Source: Apteryx mantelli
Lineage: Eukaryota > Chordata > Aves > Apterygiformes > Apterygidae
NCBI RefSeq assembly: GCF_036417845.1
Contig: NC_089981.1
Location: 77,541,268-77,605,267 of the forward strand
Length of the DNA stretch: 64,000 bases
Reading direction: 5' to 3'
The notes under the pieces are model-generated. The model was not told the DNA's origin and ran no database searches. It saw only the letters and a list, made by a program, of their open reading frames with translations. Positions 13,201-25,832 of this stretch are shown here, piece after piece. The stretch's first letter is position 1. Each line of letters opens with the position of its first letter. Both the position numbers and the translations under genes were made by a program.

Positions 13201-14799
13201 AAAATAAGATAGGGGTGAAAACTGGTGCACTAAAACTAAAACTGTCTTCCCAGAAGACCTGATGTTCTCTGATTGCAAACTGCTGCTCTTGCAATGTTTT
13301 CTAAGCAGCACAGCTCCAAGAGGTCCCCTGCTTCCTTCGCTGAAATTATTCCCAACTAATCCCTAAAATTAACATTCCCATAAAATACCATATTAATGGA
13401 TAATTACCCTCCATTTTACCCATCTTTGGTATTCAGGTACAGCTTAAAAAGTGTGACTTAGTTTTCAAAAACATAAACAACAGTCACAAAAAAAATTTCA
13501 GCAATATGGCCTCACTACTATTATCATAGCTTTCCAGCCATCCATTATTTCACCAAAATAAAGGTATGATAAATGCAGCAGATGAAGTTTGATCCTGGTA
13601 TGGTTTAATTTTCCATTCATCTAAAGGTAATATTGTCTAGTATTATTCTACTAATTAAAGAAAAACAAATTTAGGCAAAATTTGAGGTAACTTAGTCATC
13701 TGTTTCAACAAATGACCCACACTATGACAGAGACTGAAATTTTTCTCCTAAACAACAGCACTAGGACAGTAAGTGTTCACTGATATTCTATAATGGTTAT
13801 AATGATATAGAGAAGTATTAAAAGGCAGAATATGGCAAAGCTTCACGAGTTTTTTCAAACTGGGCTTTTTTATTTTTTAATATTTCTTCTCTGATCATTA
13901 TACACATTTTCCTATATATCAATACTTTCTTTTTATTCACAGCAGAGATGAGCAGTGTTTTGTTCTTCACTTTAATACTGATTTTTTTTAAAGAGAAGCT
14001 ATAACCATACAATTTTTAACTTCTCCACGTAAAAATCAATACATTTCTGTTACAGCTGATACAGTAATCAGATGGAACTAATTCTTTTTCTTTGGAGTTT
14101 AAGAATTAATTACAGAGATGCTGTCTCCAAAGGCAGGTATAGGTCCTTTGGACAGGTGTCACATATAATAACAATAGGCTCACAAAGAGGCCTATTTCCC
14201 CAGAAGGTTTTTTGTACCTTGATGAAATACTTGTGGGATTCTGCAGTACTCAAAGTATTTTTGCTTTGATTATTTTAGGATGTTCCTACTTCATTATAGC
14301 ATTAAAATAATTTCATTGACTTCATGAAGAGTGAGCTGTTGGTGAGAGTTATCAAACTTGAAATTCTTAACCTAAAATTGACTGACAGTCTACCAAGGAC
14401 TAGGAACCAGGTCAGTTCAAGCTCAGGTATACCCACCTATGGAAATAACAGGGAATAAGAAACTCACTCCTCTAAGCATACTGCTTACACCTTCACTTAG
14501 GCAAATCAGAGGGAAATCAGCTGCAGATTTCAGTTAATGTATGCAGGCAGTGCCTAGAAGATGGCTTGCACAAGCTTGAGAAGTACGTTGTATCAAAGAA
14601 AAAAAACATAGTAATTGCTATCCTGAGGAATGAGAAGAGAAAGGGGGAGAAACTGTCACTGTCATCCCTGACGTAGTACAGCTGTAAGTTTCTCCATGTT
14701 CAGAATAAGAATTCTAAAATTTCTGGATTCAGACTTGGCAAAATCTAAATTTAGCTGGGTAATGATGTGGACAATCTTTTTCTACAGAAGGGCAGAACG
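7241..14799. other. Intergenic, AT-rich
   Basis: No gene was recognised. There is a short hairpin at 8598-8617 (CCCCAGG, 6-nt loop, CCTGGGG). The segment around 12.79-13.22 kb is more GC-rich, has a 99-codon chance frame, and starts with CAGTGGTCTAAAACTCATGG, which resembles the end of some hAT transposons. A matching opposite end was not found. Confidence 0.55.
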
Positions 14800-14805
14800 T
14801 ATTTT

Positions 14806-15157
14806 TGTGGAAGAATGGTTAAGTGAAAAGGGCATGATCTCTTAGAAGTGAGCAATCCTGTCTTCACGATGGAGGGAGGATCCCACAGCTATGCGAGCTG
14901 TCCTTGAACAGCACAAAAGAAGGGAGCTACAAGGAGGTAAGCAAGTCGACAGACCTCTCCGCATGGACAGCAATCCTGCACCAATCAGATATCCGCTTTA
15001 GGCACGTGAACGAAGGCTGTAAACCAATCATATAGCTATCGCTAGCACATGCTTATCGCCTGTCTATATATACTCTGTAGAAGCTTGAATAAAGGGAGAA
15101 CAATCATACTCACATTGAGACTCCGTCGTTACTCCGGGTCCGCCTCCCACTCCGACA
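14806..15157 (+). mobile_element. Solo LTR of an endogenous retrovirus with 6-bp target-site duplication
   Basis: The element begins TGTGGAAG and ends CTCCGACA, giving the TG...CA ends of a retroviral LTR with imperfect terminal inverted repeats (TGTGGAAG versus TGTCGGAG). It is flanked by an exact direct repeat TATTTT at 14800-14805 and 15158-15163. A 6-bp duplication is typical of alpha-/beta-like (ERVK-type) integration. Internal signals are in the right order: CCAATCA motifs near 14980 and 15023, a TATATATA box near 15065, AATAAA at 15088-15093, and a C/T-rich end with GACTCCGTCGTTACTCC. No internal gag-pol sequence is present, so it is the product of LTR-LTR recombination. The + orientation follows from the TATA-to-AATAAA order. 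Length is 352 bp. Confidence 0.85.
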
Positions 15158-15689
15158 TATTTTAGATGCTTGTTTTCAGCAGCTGAAATCTACAGTGGAA
15201 CACAGTCGACTCATTTAGATCTATGCCTGACACATTCAACATTAAGATGTTCAGAACTAGAGAGCATTCTTCCTTAATGTCAGTTATGTGTTCACAGTAT
15301 TTGTTTATATTACTTATATTACCATACTTTCATTAATGCTTATATTTACTCAGATATTTTGTATTGCTTTAATTTAAAAAGTCAATAGGTCTAGCAATTG
15401 TTTGTAGCATTTACAGAAGAGCTGCCATCCAGAGAAGAAAGCAAACATTAGAAGTGGCTTAGAAAATGAGACCTATGAAAAAGAGATGAAGAATTTGAAA
15501 GCAGGCAGGACTTGATAATTCTCATGATACATGAAAGACAGTTATAAAAAGAGGATCATCTGTTGCTCAGTGCATCATCCACTAGAAGGAAGACTGGAAG
15601 AAGCACAGGAAAATTAATTAAATCTTACACCGAGAAGAATTAGAATATATATTATGAAATTTCAAACTGTAATGGTTGTGAAGGCAAGC

Positions 15690-15830
15690 AACCTTCACTG
15701 AAGGTTTTTAAGAAAATTTGAATATGTGTTTGTCACCGATGATTTAGAAAAAAATCTGAAAAGAGCAATGGGTTACACTAGATGATCTCTTCGTGCTTCT
15801 ACCATTCCTACATATCTATAATTCTTTTAT
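15690..15830 (+). mobile_element. Old CR1-like 3' fragment
   Basis: The stretch TTCACTGAAGGTTTTTAAGAA, later GGTTACACTAGATGATCTC, then CTACCATTCCTACATATCTATAATTC follows the order of a diverged CR1 tail (EVFKK..., GGACTAGATGATCTC, CTTCCAACCC, ATTCT). Many substitutions mark it as old. Confidence 0.5.
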
Positions 15831-16285
15831 GAACCTAAACTGTTGCGAAACAAAATCTGTACTGATTTACAATCTTATTAAAATCAATACAAACTGGGAA
15901 AATGGTATTGCATCAGACTGGTCCATTGTGTTATTGGCAATAATAACATGACATCAGAATAAAGGATCTGAGCTCGTTATATACAAAAGCTATTAATAAC
16001 TAGAAAAAAAAAATCGATCACCTTTTGGGTTTTTTTGGCTTAAAAACACAAACATTTTTAGCACACTTTCTCTGTGCTCTTGTGCAAAAATCACAGTGTA
16101 AATTATTTTCTCTTCCTAGCTATCAGTTCATCAGTAACATTAGACAGCACTGAATGTGTGAAACACTTAACAATTTCTAAAAGTTTGTTCTTGGCACTGC
16201 AAATAGTTACTTCTAGAAAAAAGGAAAGCAAATTCTTCAGCTTTCCTGTTCCACACCATTAGAAATGTATTTACAACAGAAGCAT

Positions 16286-16350
16286 TCAGAATCAGAAAAT
16301 AGTTGGGGTAGGAAGGGACCTCTGGGAGGTCAGCTGGTCCAACCTCCATT
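16286..16350 (-). mobile_element. Short CR1 3'-end fragment, reversed
   Basis: CAGAATCAGAAAATAGTTGGG, then GGAAGGGACCTCTGGGAGG and CAGCTGGTCCAACC, is the reversed CR1 3' end (GGTTGGACTAG...CCAGAGGTCCCTTCC...ATTCTG). Only about 65 bp is recognisable. Confidence 0.65.
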
Positions 16351-19300
16351 ACATAACAGACCTCCAAAAAGAGTGATTTAAATTCAGCAGGATTAGAATT
16401 TTGTTAACTTCATGAGGTCATCCTAATTTAAAATAACTAGAGACTTCTTCATTTCAAATGAAGTGAACCTGAGTAGTTTTGAATCCAGCAAACTCCAATG
16501 ATGCTTTACAAGGATTTTGGTTTGTGTACTGCTTCTTTATGCCCTGGGGCTGTAAATATAAAAACATCTTACTATGGCTTTTCTTGTATATATATTTTAC
16601 TCCATTTTAGTAGATTTTTATGGCAATCCAAGTTAGTAACTAAACATTATAGTTTACTGATTGCTGATGATATTTAAGCAATAAAATATTAGATATGATC
16701 TCCACACTTTAAACAAATACATAAACCCTACTGGATCTCCTATACTACTAAGTGCTTTATTTAGCATAAAATGCATATTCAACATATAAGATTTTTTTCC
16801 ACCAAACACTCAAGTTTGTTTTGAGTCATAGTTTTGATTTTCTTGCAAATGGATTTCATTTTCTCTGATAACTTTATATGCAATTAAGTAGTTGTTATAA
16901 TGTCAGAAAATGTGCGTCTTGAATTGCTCAATTAAGTCATTACTATCATCATTATTACATAATATTATTATATCTGGGCTAACAAGATATTTGGCTGAAG
17001 GCATAAGCGACTGGGCACATTTAGTTTTGTTTTTAAAAGTATACTACTAAGCAACTGTGAATAGCAAACTGCTGGCAGATGATCCTTACAGAAATGACCA
17101 ACAGCTTCTATGAAGAGGATATAAAAAGTTGTCAAAAGAGATACTGAAAACTGGTCTACAAAATATTTTTAACCAGTGTTTAAGTCCTTTTTAGCTTTTG
17201 TTTGGTTATTAAGAAGGTCTGAAATTGAATTTGGGGTTCTGGAGCATGAGCACTGACATGTTAACTGGAAGTCCGACTTGAATTTTTCTAAAGTCTTATC
17301 TGCTTAAAATTTATTCGGAAAGCTGCAGAGGTATTAATAAAACCAAAAACTTCAAATTATTTTCTCTTACACTTCACTTTTCAAACTCTTGGCTTTTGTG
17401 ATATCGCTATGAAAGGTGTACTCCAATCACCAGTAACTAAAGAGGTCCTGGATTTTTAATGTCAGGGCTGCAATTGGCTTTCCTAATTCAGACACTCTTT
17501 GGATAACTTAAAGAATATAAATGAGAATAAAGAATAAAAATGAGAGTAAGAATGAGAACATATCCCACCTCATCCCTCATTTCATCTGCAATACAAAGTC
17601 CATATCTGAGGCTGAATTTGACTTCAGGATTTACTTATACCACTACATCAGGGAGGGTTGTGAAAAACACTCCTCTGAATGAGATAGTTGTATTGGTAAA
17701 ACTACTGCAGTAGCTGTAACTACAGCTGGTAATAATGAGACACAGTTTGTCTCACTCAGAGACCTAATTAAGCCATGACTGCAAAAAAACAAACAAACAA
17801 ACAAAACCCCTCCTAAACCAGTTTAAGATACATCTGTACTTGTTTATCTGTACAAACTCTTAAGAGCTTCATACAGAGAGAGGGGTGTATGCTAGGAGAA
17901 GAGAAAGGCCTTGATCCTGACCCTAGTCTAGAAGGTCACAGGCTGAAGAGTCAGAGCAGTGGGGAGAGTAGGCTGCAGCACATCCTGCGAGGTTCTGTAA
18001 CTCACGCTGCCAATTATCTATCTGACATCGGTTGCCATAGCTATAGCTCCTCCGTCCCTATGTACTGCAGTAATCCAATCTTGAAGCCGCACAGGCATGA
18101 AAACTGCAAAGATCCGTATCAGAGAGAAACAGTCAAGCCTTTGGGGTGCTTTGGCCAGTGGCACCGCCCAAGATTCCAAAAAAATTCACAGATGAAAATG
18201 AACTTTTATTCTGCAAATCTTTTAGATCAAGGACTACATTTGCATGCCATTTTCTTCCAGGCATATAATTACTTTTCTAGTGTATACAAGCCACCCATTC
18301 TAAGGAAAAAAAGATCAATATTTCAGCAGATCAAGATTTTCAGAGACAATAAGAACCTGACAGCTAATACTGTCTTATTTGGGCTATAGTCTTTAATTCT
18401 GATAACTTTTCAAATCATATTTTTAGCAATTTAAAACCAAAACACCTCCCTCCAAATGATAACGCTATAAATTATGGATTTGAATGACTTAAATTTTAAA
18501 GCAGGAATTCCTTATTGCTCCGGATGGAACTGTTAATTAAGAATCCTACAACACTCTCCAAAACAAACAAATTACTATAGACATTTGTGGCCATTCTGGT
18601 ATCATCTGGCATTGACATTTCCACTGATTTCAATGGAGCTGCACCAGTTTATACCGGCATTCAGCTCCCTAAGTCCAGAACATTACCTTACTTATTTCAC
18701 ACCATTAAGAGATATGTATTAAGTACTAGATGGTGTTAATTGTAATAAGTTATGAGACAAGTTACTCCTTGTTGATCAAACTCCCTCTTTAGCAAAAGTA
18801 CTCTGAATCAGTGATAAGATGTATTAATGCAGTATGGAGCCGTATGCAAAAACTAACCAATCTTGTAATCAGGAATCAATTTTAGCGTCACATCATATGC
18901 TTTAATTCCTTTTATCCCTTAAAATAAAATTTAAAAAAAAAAGTAACTTGCTACAGCTAGCAGGTAGGTGTTATAGCTGAGAAGCTAAATAATGCTGAGA
19001 TAGCTCATGCTGGAAGAATTAATAGCAACATAAAAGCTAGAACACAAGCCATGAATACATTATTAATGATGTTTTCTTCTCAGATCAGCAGATGGACACT
19101 GAACGGCTCAAGGGACTGGTAATGGGATACACAGCTTTTCATCTCAAAGTAACTAGTGCAGATCTGCCTTACGCTGATAGTACCTGAGAGTTACCGTTCG
19201 ACAGGTATCCGATAGCCAGTATGTAAGAACTGGTCTCAGTCATGCTCCTCCTGTACAATCTAGTTAACAAAACAGATGTCCTGTTTTCAAAGCCAGGGAT

Positions 19301-22300
19301 GAGTAGGTCAGAAGACTTGATTATCCTTTTATCCCTAAAGGTTCAGCCCTTCAAAACAAGTTTGATACCCAATTGCAAGTGGGATGATGGACTTGGCATA
19401 TATTCTACTTCTTTAGTGGGCACTTTCCATCAGTGTCTATCTGGTACATTCCTCGATGGCTAAATTAACTTTCAAACAGAAGAACAAAGAGAAGAAAATC
19501 AACCTGAGATGAATTGAAAAACCTAATCTAATGACATTGACCATTGCTTTCAACAAAGCCTAGCATGACAGACAGGATGTGTTGTTCTTTTGGATGCTGA
19601 AGGCACAAGAATTTTCAGTAGTGATGCAAACATACAGTGCAGATGTAAAATGTCTGGGTTGTCACAAAAGCATTAATAAATTTATAAGAATTAAGTGATC
19701 TGTAAATCCCTTTTGCAGGAAGTATAGAGAAGGCTAGTGGCTACAGTTCTCAATAAAACTTAGCATGTTCAGAAGTCTTGGTGAGGTTTCAACTGATTAT
19801 AAATTGTTTTCATGTTTACTGAGCAGAACCATACAGGTAGATACTTCTGGTTTCATGCAACTGAACCGAATTTGGAAGGGTTTCAAACCAGACTTGGAGT
19901 CTAACTGTATCACCTGTCACCTGACAGTAAAATCATCGTCTTAGGTTAGAAGCATTTTTCTTTTGAAAAAAAAAATATCTTCAGGGAATTTCTGGAGTAA
20001 GCCCAGCAACAGCCATCTGAGACATAAGTAATGAGTTGTATTCAACCAAGTACTGACCAAGTAAGGTCAGTATCATATGAATGCGTTTTTAACGGGAATA
20101 TTTGTGAAACTATCAGGCACAAAAGGGATTTGTATTTGTAAAAAAGCTGCAGACATTTAGCTACAGGTCATAGATTTGCTTGAGCTATAGTTGTTAAAAA
20201 TATAACTATATTACCTCGATGACATCCACAGACATTATCTAAAGTCTAACTTCTCTCAATTCAGTACAGAACATGAAGACAAATGCTAAAGGCAGCACTC
20301 TCATAGGATCCAAGCGTTCAGGTTAAAGATGGCTGACCATGTAATTTAAATCTATATCATGTTACACCTGTGCAAAACCACTACAATCTTGTTTCCATAG
20401 AGTAACTGATACATACTTTGTATTTAATACTATTGGTTATCACTGTTATTAGAACCACAGTCAAGATTGCCCCCTCCCTTATTCTAGGCGTTGTACAGAC
20501 AGATTGAAGTAAAGTTAAACAAGAGGGATAAAAGATGTGAGAAAGAAACAGAAATGCAGAGATAAACTTGCCAAAACCACACTGCAAATCAGTGGCCAAA
20601 TTAAGAACATAATCCAAGTCTTCTAAATCCCAATCCTTTGCTAGGTTCACAGAACATTCCCATGGCTTTTTGTAAGACTTTTTGTTAGTCATCAAAGTTC
20701 TTGCCAGTAACAATTCTTGTTAGGCCATTAATAGACCTTTCAAACACAATTTACCTCCTCTCAAAAATCCACTTCTTCTGTGACATTTACAAAACAATCA
20801 AAAAGTTAGGGTAAGAGGCTCTTGGATCTACCTGCTGAAGGTTCACTGCAGCTAACCATCAGGCTAGCTGGGTGAGCTGTAGCAGCTCCTGCAGCCGAAG
20901 GCACGTGGAGGCCTGAAACGGCCAACGTCCCAGCTGACCAGCTTCAACTCTCCACACCAAATGCCACAGGATCTACACACAGCTGAGGAGACTGAAAAAG
21001 ATGGCGCAGTCAAAGCCTGAACTCACACAGCTGGGCGATTCCTGACACACCTCTGCCTCTGTGCCATTGCACCTCTTAAGAAATGTATATGTAGTAATTT
21101 ATTTGGAATTGTACAGCTTTTGATCATTTTACTCTCATTCTGGCTTCAAGCCCACAAAAATTTAGGCGTATAGTTAATTTTGCATTTAATTGAATAACAC
21201 TATTTATGAAGCATACCTTTAGGCATGTACACGTCATAACAAAAACAGACCTTTCTGTGGAAAGGACATTTCTTTGCTACCTGTTCACATACAGTGCTAT
21301 GATATTTCAGTCTTGAGTCAAAGCCTCTGGTTGGTTCCATAATACAAGTAAATAAAAATAATCTTAAAAGAATATCCATTAGTTCATTCAGTTTCTAACA
21401 TTTTAGATAAACATTATGATGTATTAACACATTTAGCAGAACTAAAATTCAGATCTAACCTATGAAGTAAATTGCAAAAATCCAACTAACTTGGGGAGAG
21501 GGATAGGATTTATATACAAAGGTAAGGAAAGAATCCTTTTCTTATATATATATCTTATCTTTATTTACACATATTATTTACTTGGTTATGTTTTATGTTC
21601 TCTCTGTATATGAATGTAACTTTAAATTTAACGTGTTATAGGGATTACGGACAGGCAGTTACCAATCTGCTTCTTTTATATGAAAATAACAGGGATTTTT
21701 TTTAATTTATACTGAAAATCAAGAGATTTAGTTTTGCTGGTTCTTTCTCTAAGATAAAACTGAAGCAGTCCATGAAGTGATCTGGGCATCTTCTCCATAA
21801 ATTAAAAATCACAAGATAAGCAAAAGGCTGCCCAAAGAAATATCAACATGCCTCCTTCTTGGCAGCCTTTGTGAAAGGAGGGGAAAAACAGTTCTCACAG
21901 TTGATTCTTGAATCAATGTTACTTGTATATAGATCACTTCTCTAAACAGCCAAGTAAAGTATGAAAAAAGAATCTTCTGATAAAATTGGAAAGAAATATG
22001 CAGGATAGCAATAAAAACAAAAGCAGAGACAAAAAGCACGCTGGCGACATGAGCTGCTTTGTGGAAATTATCATCTGTAGGAACAACTGCAATTAATCAT
22101 CTCTGCCCATATCAATAAATGCCATTTTCATGGACAGGAAAATACTGTGGACAGCAAGAAAGAACATAAAGCAAAAAAGAAAAAAGTGAACCTCTTTGCA
22201 AATGGAATGCATAAAGCGTAATATTACGTGTTAGGCTTTTGAGAAATGCATGGAGGCAAAAAATCTGTGTCAAAGGCCTTTTTTTTTGACGACTTAGTGA

Positions 22301-24424
22301 CCTTCTTCCCCCTCTGTTGTCTCTCAGTGCTTTTATTCATCCTTCTGAAGTTCAGAAAGAAATTCTCACATGCCTAAAGGATGATCATACATACATAATT
22401 CCTTTCCATACAGCATTTTTAAGATAAATACTGAACACAAGATGCAGACAAAATTAACTTTGGGGCAAAGTCTGTACAGGCATGCCAGACAGTCAGTCCA
22501 CAGCACAATATAAATACAGATGGAAGAGAAATCTGTAGTTAAGTTTGCCTAACACTTTCTATTATAAGACTCTAGTTTGAGATGCTTATAAACTTTGCCA
22601 ATGTTTAATTGCTCAGTCTGAATTTTTTCAGAGTATCTGATTTTTTTAAACCTTCAGTAAAAAAGAATCTACTACCTCCTAAAATGAGGCTATGGGAAAT
22701 ATACTGGTTTAGCAAAGTTAACAAATTCTTAAAACTGTTATAATGAAAAACTGATCCTAGAATGATGAAAGGACTGAGGCATTTTGCCATGCAGTGAAAT
22801 CTACAGCCCTGAATTACAGACCAAGGCTCCCAACATAACACACAAGAAGATTTTGAGTGCACTTGTACTATCAGTTTGAATCATTACATGTTTTGATCCA
22901 AAAACCTCTGCATAAACATCCACTGTGTGTGCATGCTACATATATATACGGAATACCTTTTGGAGCAAATATCAAAGCTTCTTCCCAGACAAAATTTAGA
23001 AGTCATTTAGCATTTAGTTTGCTCTAGGAACTGGTTTCAGTAGAAAGTGTCCCTCCACTTGGTCCTGTTCTCCAACATCATCCCTTCAAACCATTTTTCT
23101 GGCATTGCCCCCATGCCACGATTCTCTGGACACAAGCTACAGTAGCATGTATGCGGTACGCTGCAAGAATTCTTATCATCTAGGACGAACAAAAAGGGAT
23201 ATTAATTATTAAAGAACCATTAAAAAATGGTTAAAATGTCTCATATGCAAAGATGGGCTACATGATGCCAAGAAGAGGCATGAGCATAAGCTGTGAGTGC
23301 AGGAGAGAAGCGATATTTGTACTGTGCCCTGTGTGTTGAAAAGTTTGTGGAAAGGCCTGCAGAAGAGTACAGGACCACCCCAGATGCTACGCAGTGTAGA
23401 TGCAAGTGGCCTGCTCTAATGGGAGTGAGACAAAAGCTGCGTTGATGGAAGCAACTCCTTGCTGTCTGGCCAGGAAACAAGGATTGCTCCTGAGGCAGAC
23501 TGCAAATCCAGCATAGGCATCATCTGATAAATTGGGCAATTTGAGCATACCCAGAAACAGACCTTTAGGCACCTACAAGCTTACAGTATTTCCAGGGTTA
23601 AGTCCTGGATATACCTTCTGAGTACTCCTTTGAACTATTCCCACACTGGGATAAAAATATATGGCTATATTAGGTGTGTCAAACCCTTAAAAAAGCAGAA
23701 AAAGTATAAAGTTTTGAAAGAGAAAATCTTGTATGGCATCAACAGGAGGTAAAATTAATTGGAACTCTTCATTCATTCCATAAATACCAACTTAAACATG
23801 ATAAAAAGGAAGATGTAGGAGTCTTAGCTGCAGTCACCTTTATGGTTACTAGTCTCACTCACCTCATATAAAATTAATCTTTCCTTTGATAACATGTGGG
23901 AAGAGGGAATGGCAGTATGTGAATAGAAACATTACACTTAATGCAGCAAAAGCCTGGAATCAACAAAGACATTGCCAAAAATTGCACAGAAACATACCAT
24001 AATAATACTGAGTTCTGACATGAAAAAGATGAATTATCAAGACTAAATTATGCCTTATACCCTCTGAATGCTAGGCATATCCAATAAATTTTAAACAGAT
24101 TATTATATTTCATCATATTTAAATGTATTTCTCAACTCAGTATACATACTAAAAATAAAATCACAAAAAATACTAGAAACTAGAAAGCAGATTTCCTAAT
24201 GCCATCTGTGTTACTGATAGAGTTGCACCTCTTTGAGTCTATTTTCATGGAAAAATTCAACTACACAACATGAAGCAAAGTCTTGCTTTTATGAGCTTTT
24301 TAGTTGCTTCACTGAGGCAGATGAACATCAAGTGATTTGTCTGAAGTGATTTAATGTTACTATTTCTGTAGTTCCCATCTCTATGGAAGCTGGGTACCAG
24401 CACACAAGTTCAGGTGCTCTGCTA

Positions 24425-24490
24425 GAAACATAGGAATTGGCATTCTGGATAAGACCAATGGTTCATTCACCTTAATATCATGTCTTATTA
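24425..24490 (+). repeat. Old dispersed repeat scrap, family not named
   Basis: The text ACATAGGAATTGGCATTCTG, then GATAAGACCAATGGTTCATTC, resembles a dispersed repeat I have seen in reptile and bird genomes (CATACTGGATCAGACCAATGG type). It is diverged, and I cannot give a family name. Confidence 0.35.
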
Positions 24491-25155
24491 CTTTTGCCAT
24501 CATCCAAATTTTGACATGTAGATCACTAATACTTAATAGCCAATAATTGGCATAAATACCGCATTCTGTGGTCAGAAACAAAAAAATCACTTGTTTAACT
24601 ATCATTATATTAGATAATCTTGTATACATATTTGTCCAGAATATTACTGAATCTCAATAAAAATGCCTCAGTAACATTCTGCATCAGTGAGTTCTCCGTG
24701 CTCGTTATTTATGTTCTTTCATTTTCATTTTAAAAGTAAGTACATTGGCCCAAATAGAAATCCAAAATCAATACATTAATGGATATGGACAACAGCTACT
24801 GACAATGTCTAGTATCAGAACAGTTACTAGCCATATGTGACAACATTATTGCTCAGAGAGTCTAAAAATTGTACATCAACAGAGTTCAAACTTAGAAAGC
24901 TATTTTCAGTTCAGTTTTGAGTATAGACTTTATTTCAGGTCCTCTGCTCGTAAGTAGTTATGCTTACTTTGCAATTGAGGGAGAGATGGAAAGCATGAAG
25001 GAAATATTTTGTAAAAGACATACAAAGTTAACTTGAACAATATTTTTAAACAACTTATAGCTGCTTCTTTGTTTTTTCGGTTGTTCATTAAAAAAGAGTG
25101 AAAGTGATTTTTGTCTAGTTTTTCAAGTTTGTTTGCCAGTGTTTTACATTAGAAC

Positions 25156-25832
25156 TGTGAGGGTATCAGGGTCCTGAATGCACTGATAGTCTTAATTGCC
25201 CTGACCTCCTTGGTCATCCACCCACATACCCTCTGCCCTCTGATCCGGGAGCTGCATTTAGGCTCAGGCCTCGGCACCCAGACCTAGCCTGAGCTATGTT
25301 GTAGGTGTATCGTGTCTCCCTCTGGCCTGACTTAATGACATGGCTTTCTAGATGGACCAAGGATGTATGTTGTAGGTATGCTGTAGTGTTGTAGACGTAT
25401 GTTGTAGGTTGTCTTGTCTCTGGCTCAGTCTCCTGGATGGATGTTAGACCTATGTTAGAAGTAGACCTCTCTCTGGCCCTGCCTCCCAGACAGAGCTCAG
25501 ACTTCAATTCCAGTTAGTCTTCTTTCCATTCCCCAGCCCTGTCTCCTGTTGCTCCTGACTGGACTTCCTGGATGGACCCCCCTGACTTGTGACCTTGCCT
25601 TGTCTGAGGCTGTTGACAAAACCTGACACTATCGCCACCCCAGCCCTGCTCAGGCAGTGTGGGACAGTACTGTGGGTGGTGAGAGCCTCCCTGTGCTGCC
25701 GTCACCCTCCAGTTCCGGCTCATTTTCTCTCGTGGAGCAGGCCCCCTCTTGCTGCTCCCTGACAGAGAGGTCTCAAGTGAGACGACTTCTGTTTTTGCCA
25801 ATAAACTTCTGGCAAATGAAAAGGGGGCTTAA
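25156..25832 (+). mobile_element. LTR-like GC-rich dispersed repeat with internal degenerate repeats
   Basis: A sharply bounded GC-rich island begins TGTGAGGGTATCAGGG and runs to an AATAAA at 25800-25805. It contains repeated phrases such as TATGTTGTAGGT (25286, 25366 and 25397 areas), CTGGATGGA (25431, 25568) and CTCTGGCC/CTCTGGCTC. The start on TG, the late AATAAA and the composition unlike the flanks suggest an LTR or an LTR-derived repeat. I found no clear target-site duplication and cannot place the 3' end exactly. Two minus-strand and one plus-strand open frames over it show no recognisable protein. Confidence 0.4.

Larger units (their letters stand above)
15164..25155. other. Intergenic, AT-rich
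   Basis: Apart from the CR1 scraps at 15690 and 16286, an AAAC simple repeat at 17787-17806 and the repeat scrap at 24425, nothing was recognised. The longest frame (17889-18389, 166 codons, +) has no domain, signal or splice framing that I can identify. Confidence 0.55.

Noticed and set aside
12788-13220. Possible hAT-type transposon starting CAGTGGTCTAAAACTCATGG
   Set aside because: The left end resembles hAT termini, but I could not find a matching inverted right end or an 8-bp duplication.
17889-18389. 166-codon plus-strand frame in AT-rich intergenic DNA
   Set aside because: It is longer than its neighbours, but I see no domain, signal peptide, repeat pattern or splice framing, and no promoter-like sequence. 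It is compatible with chance or with a noncoding transcript.
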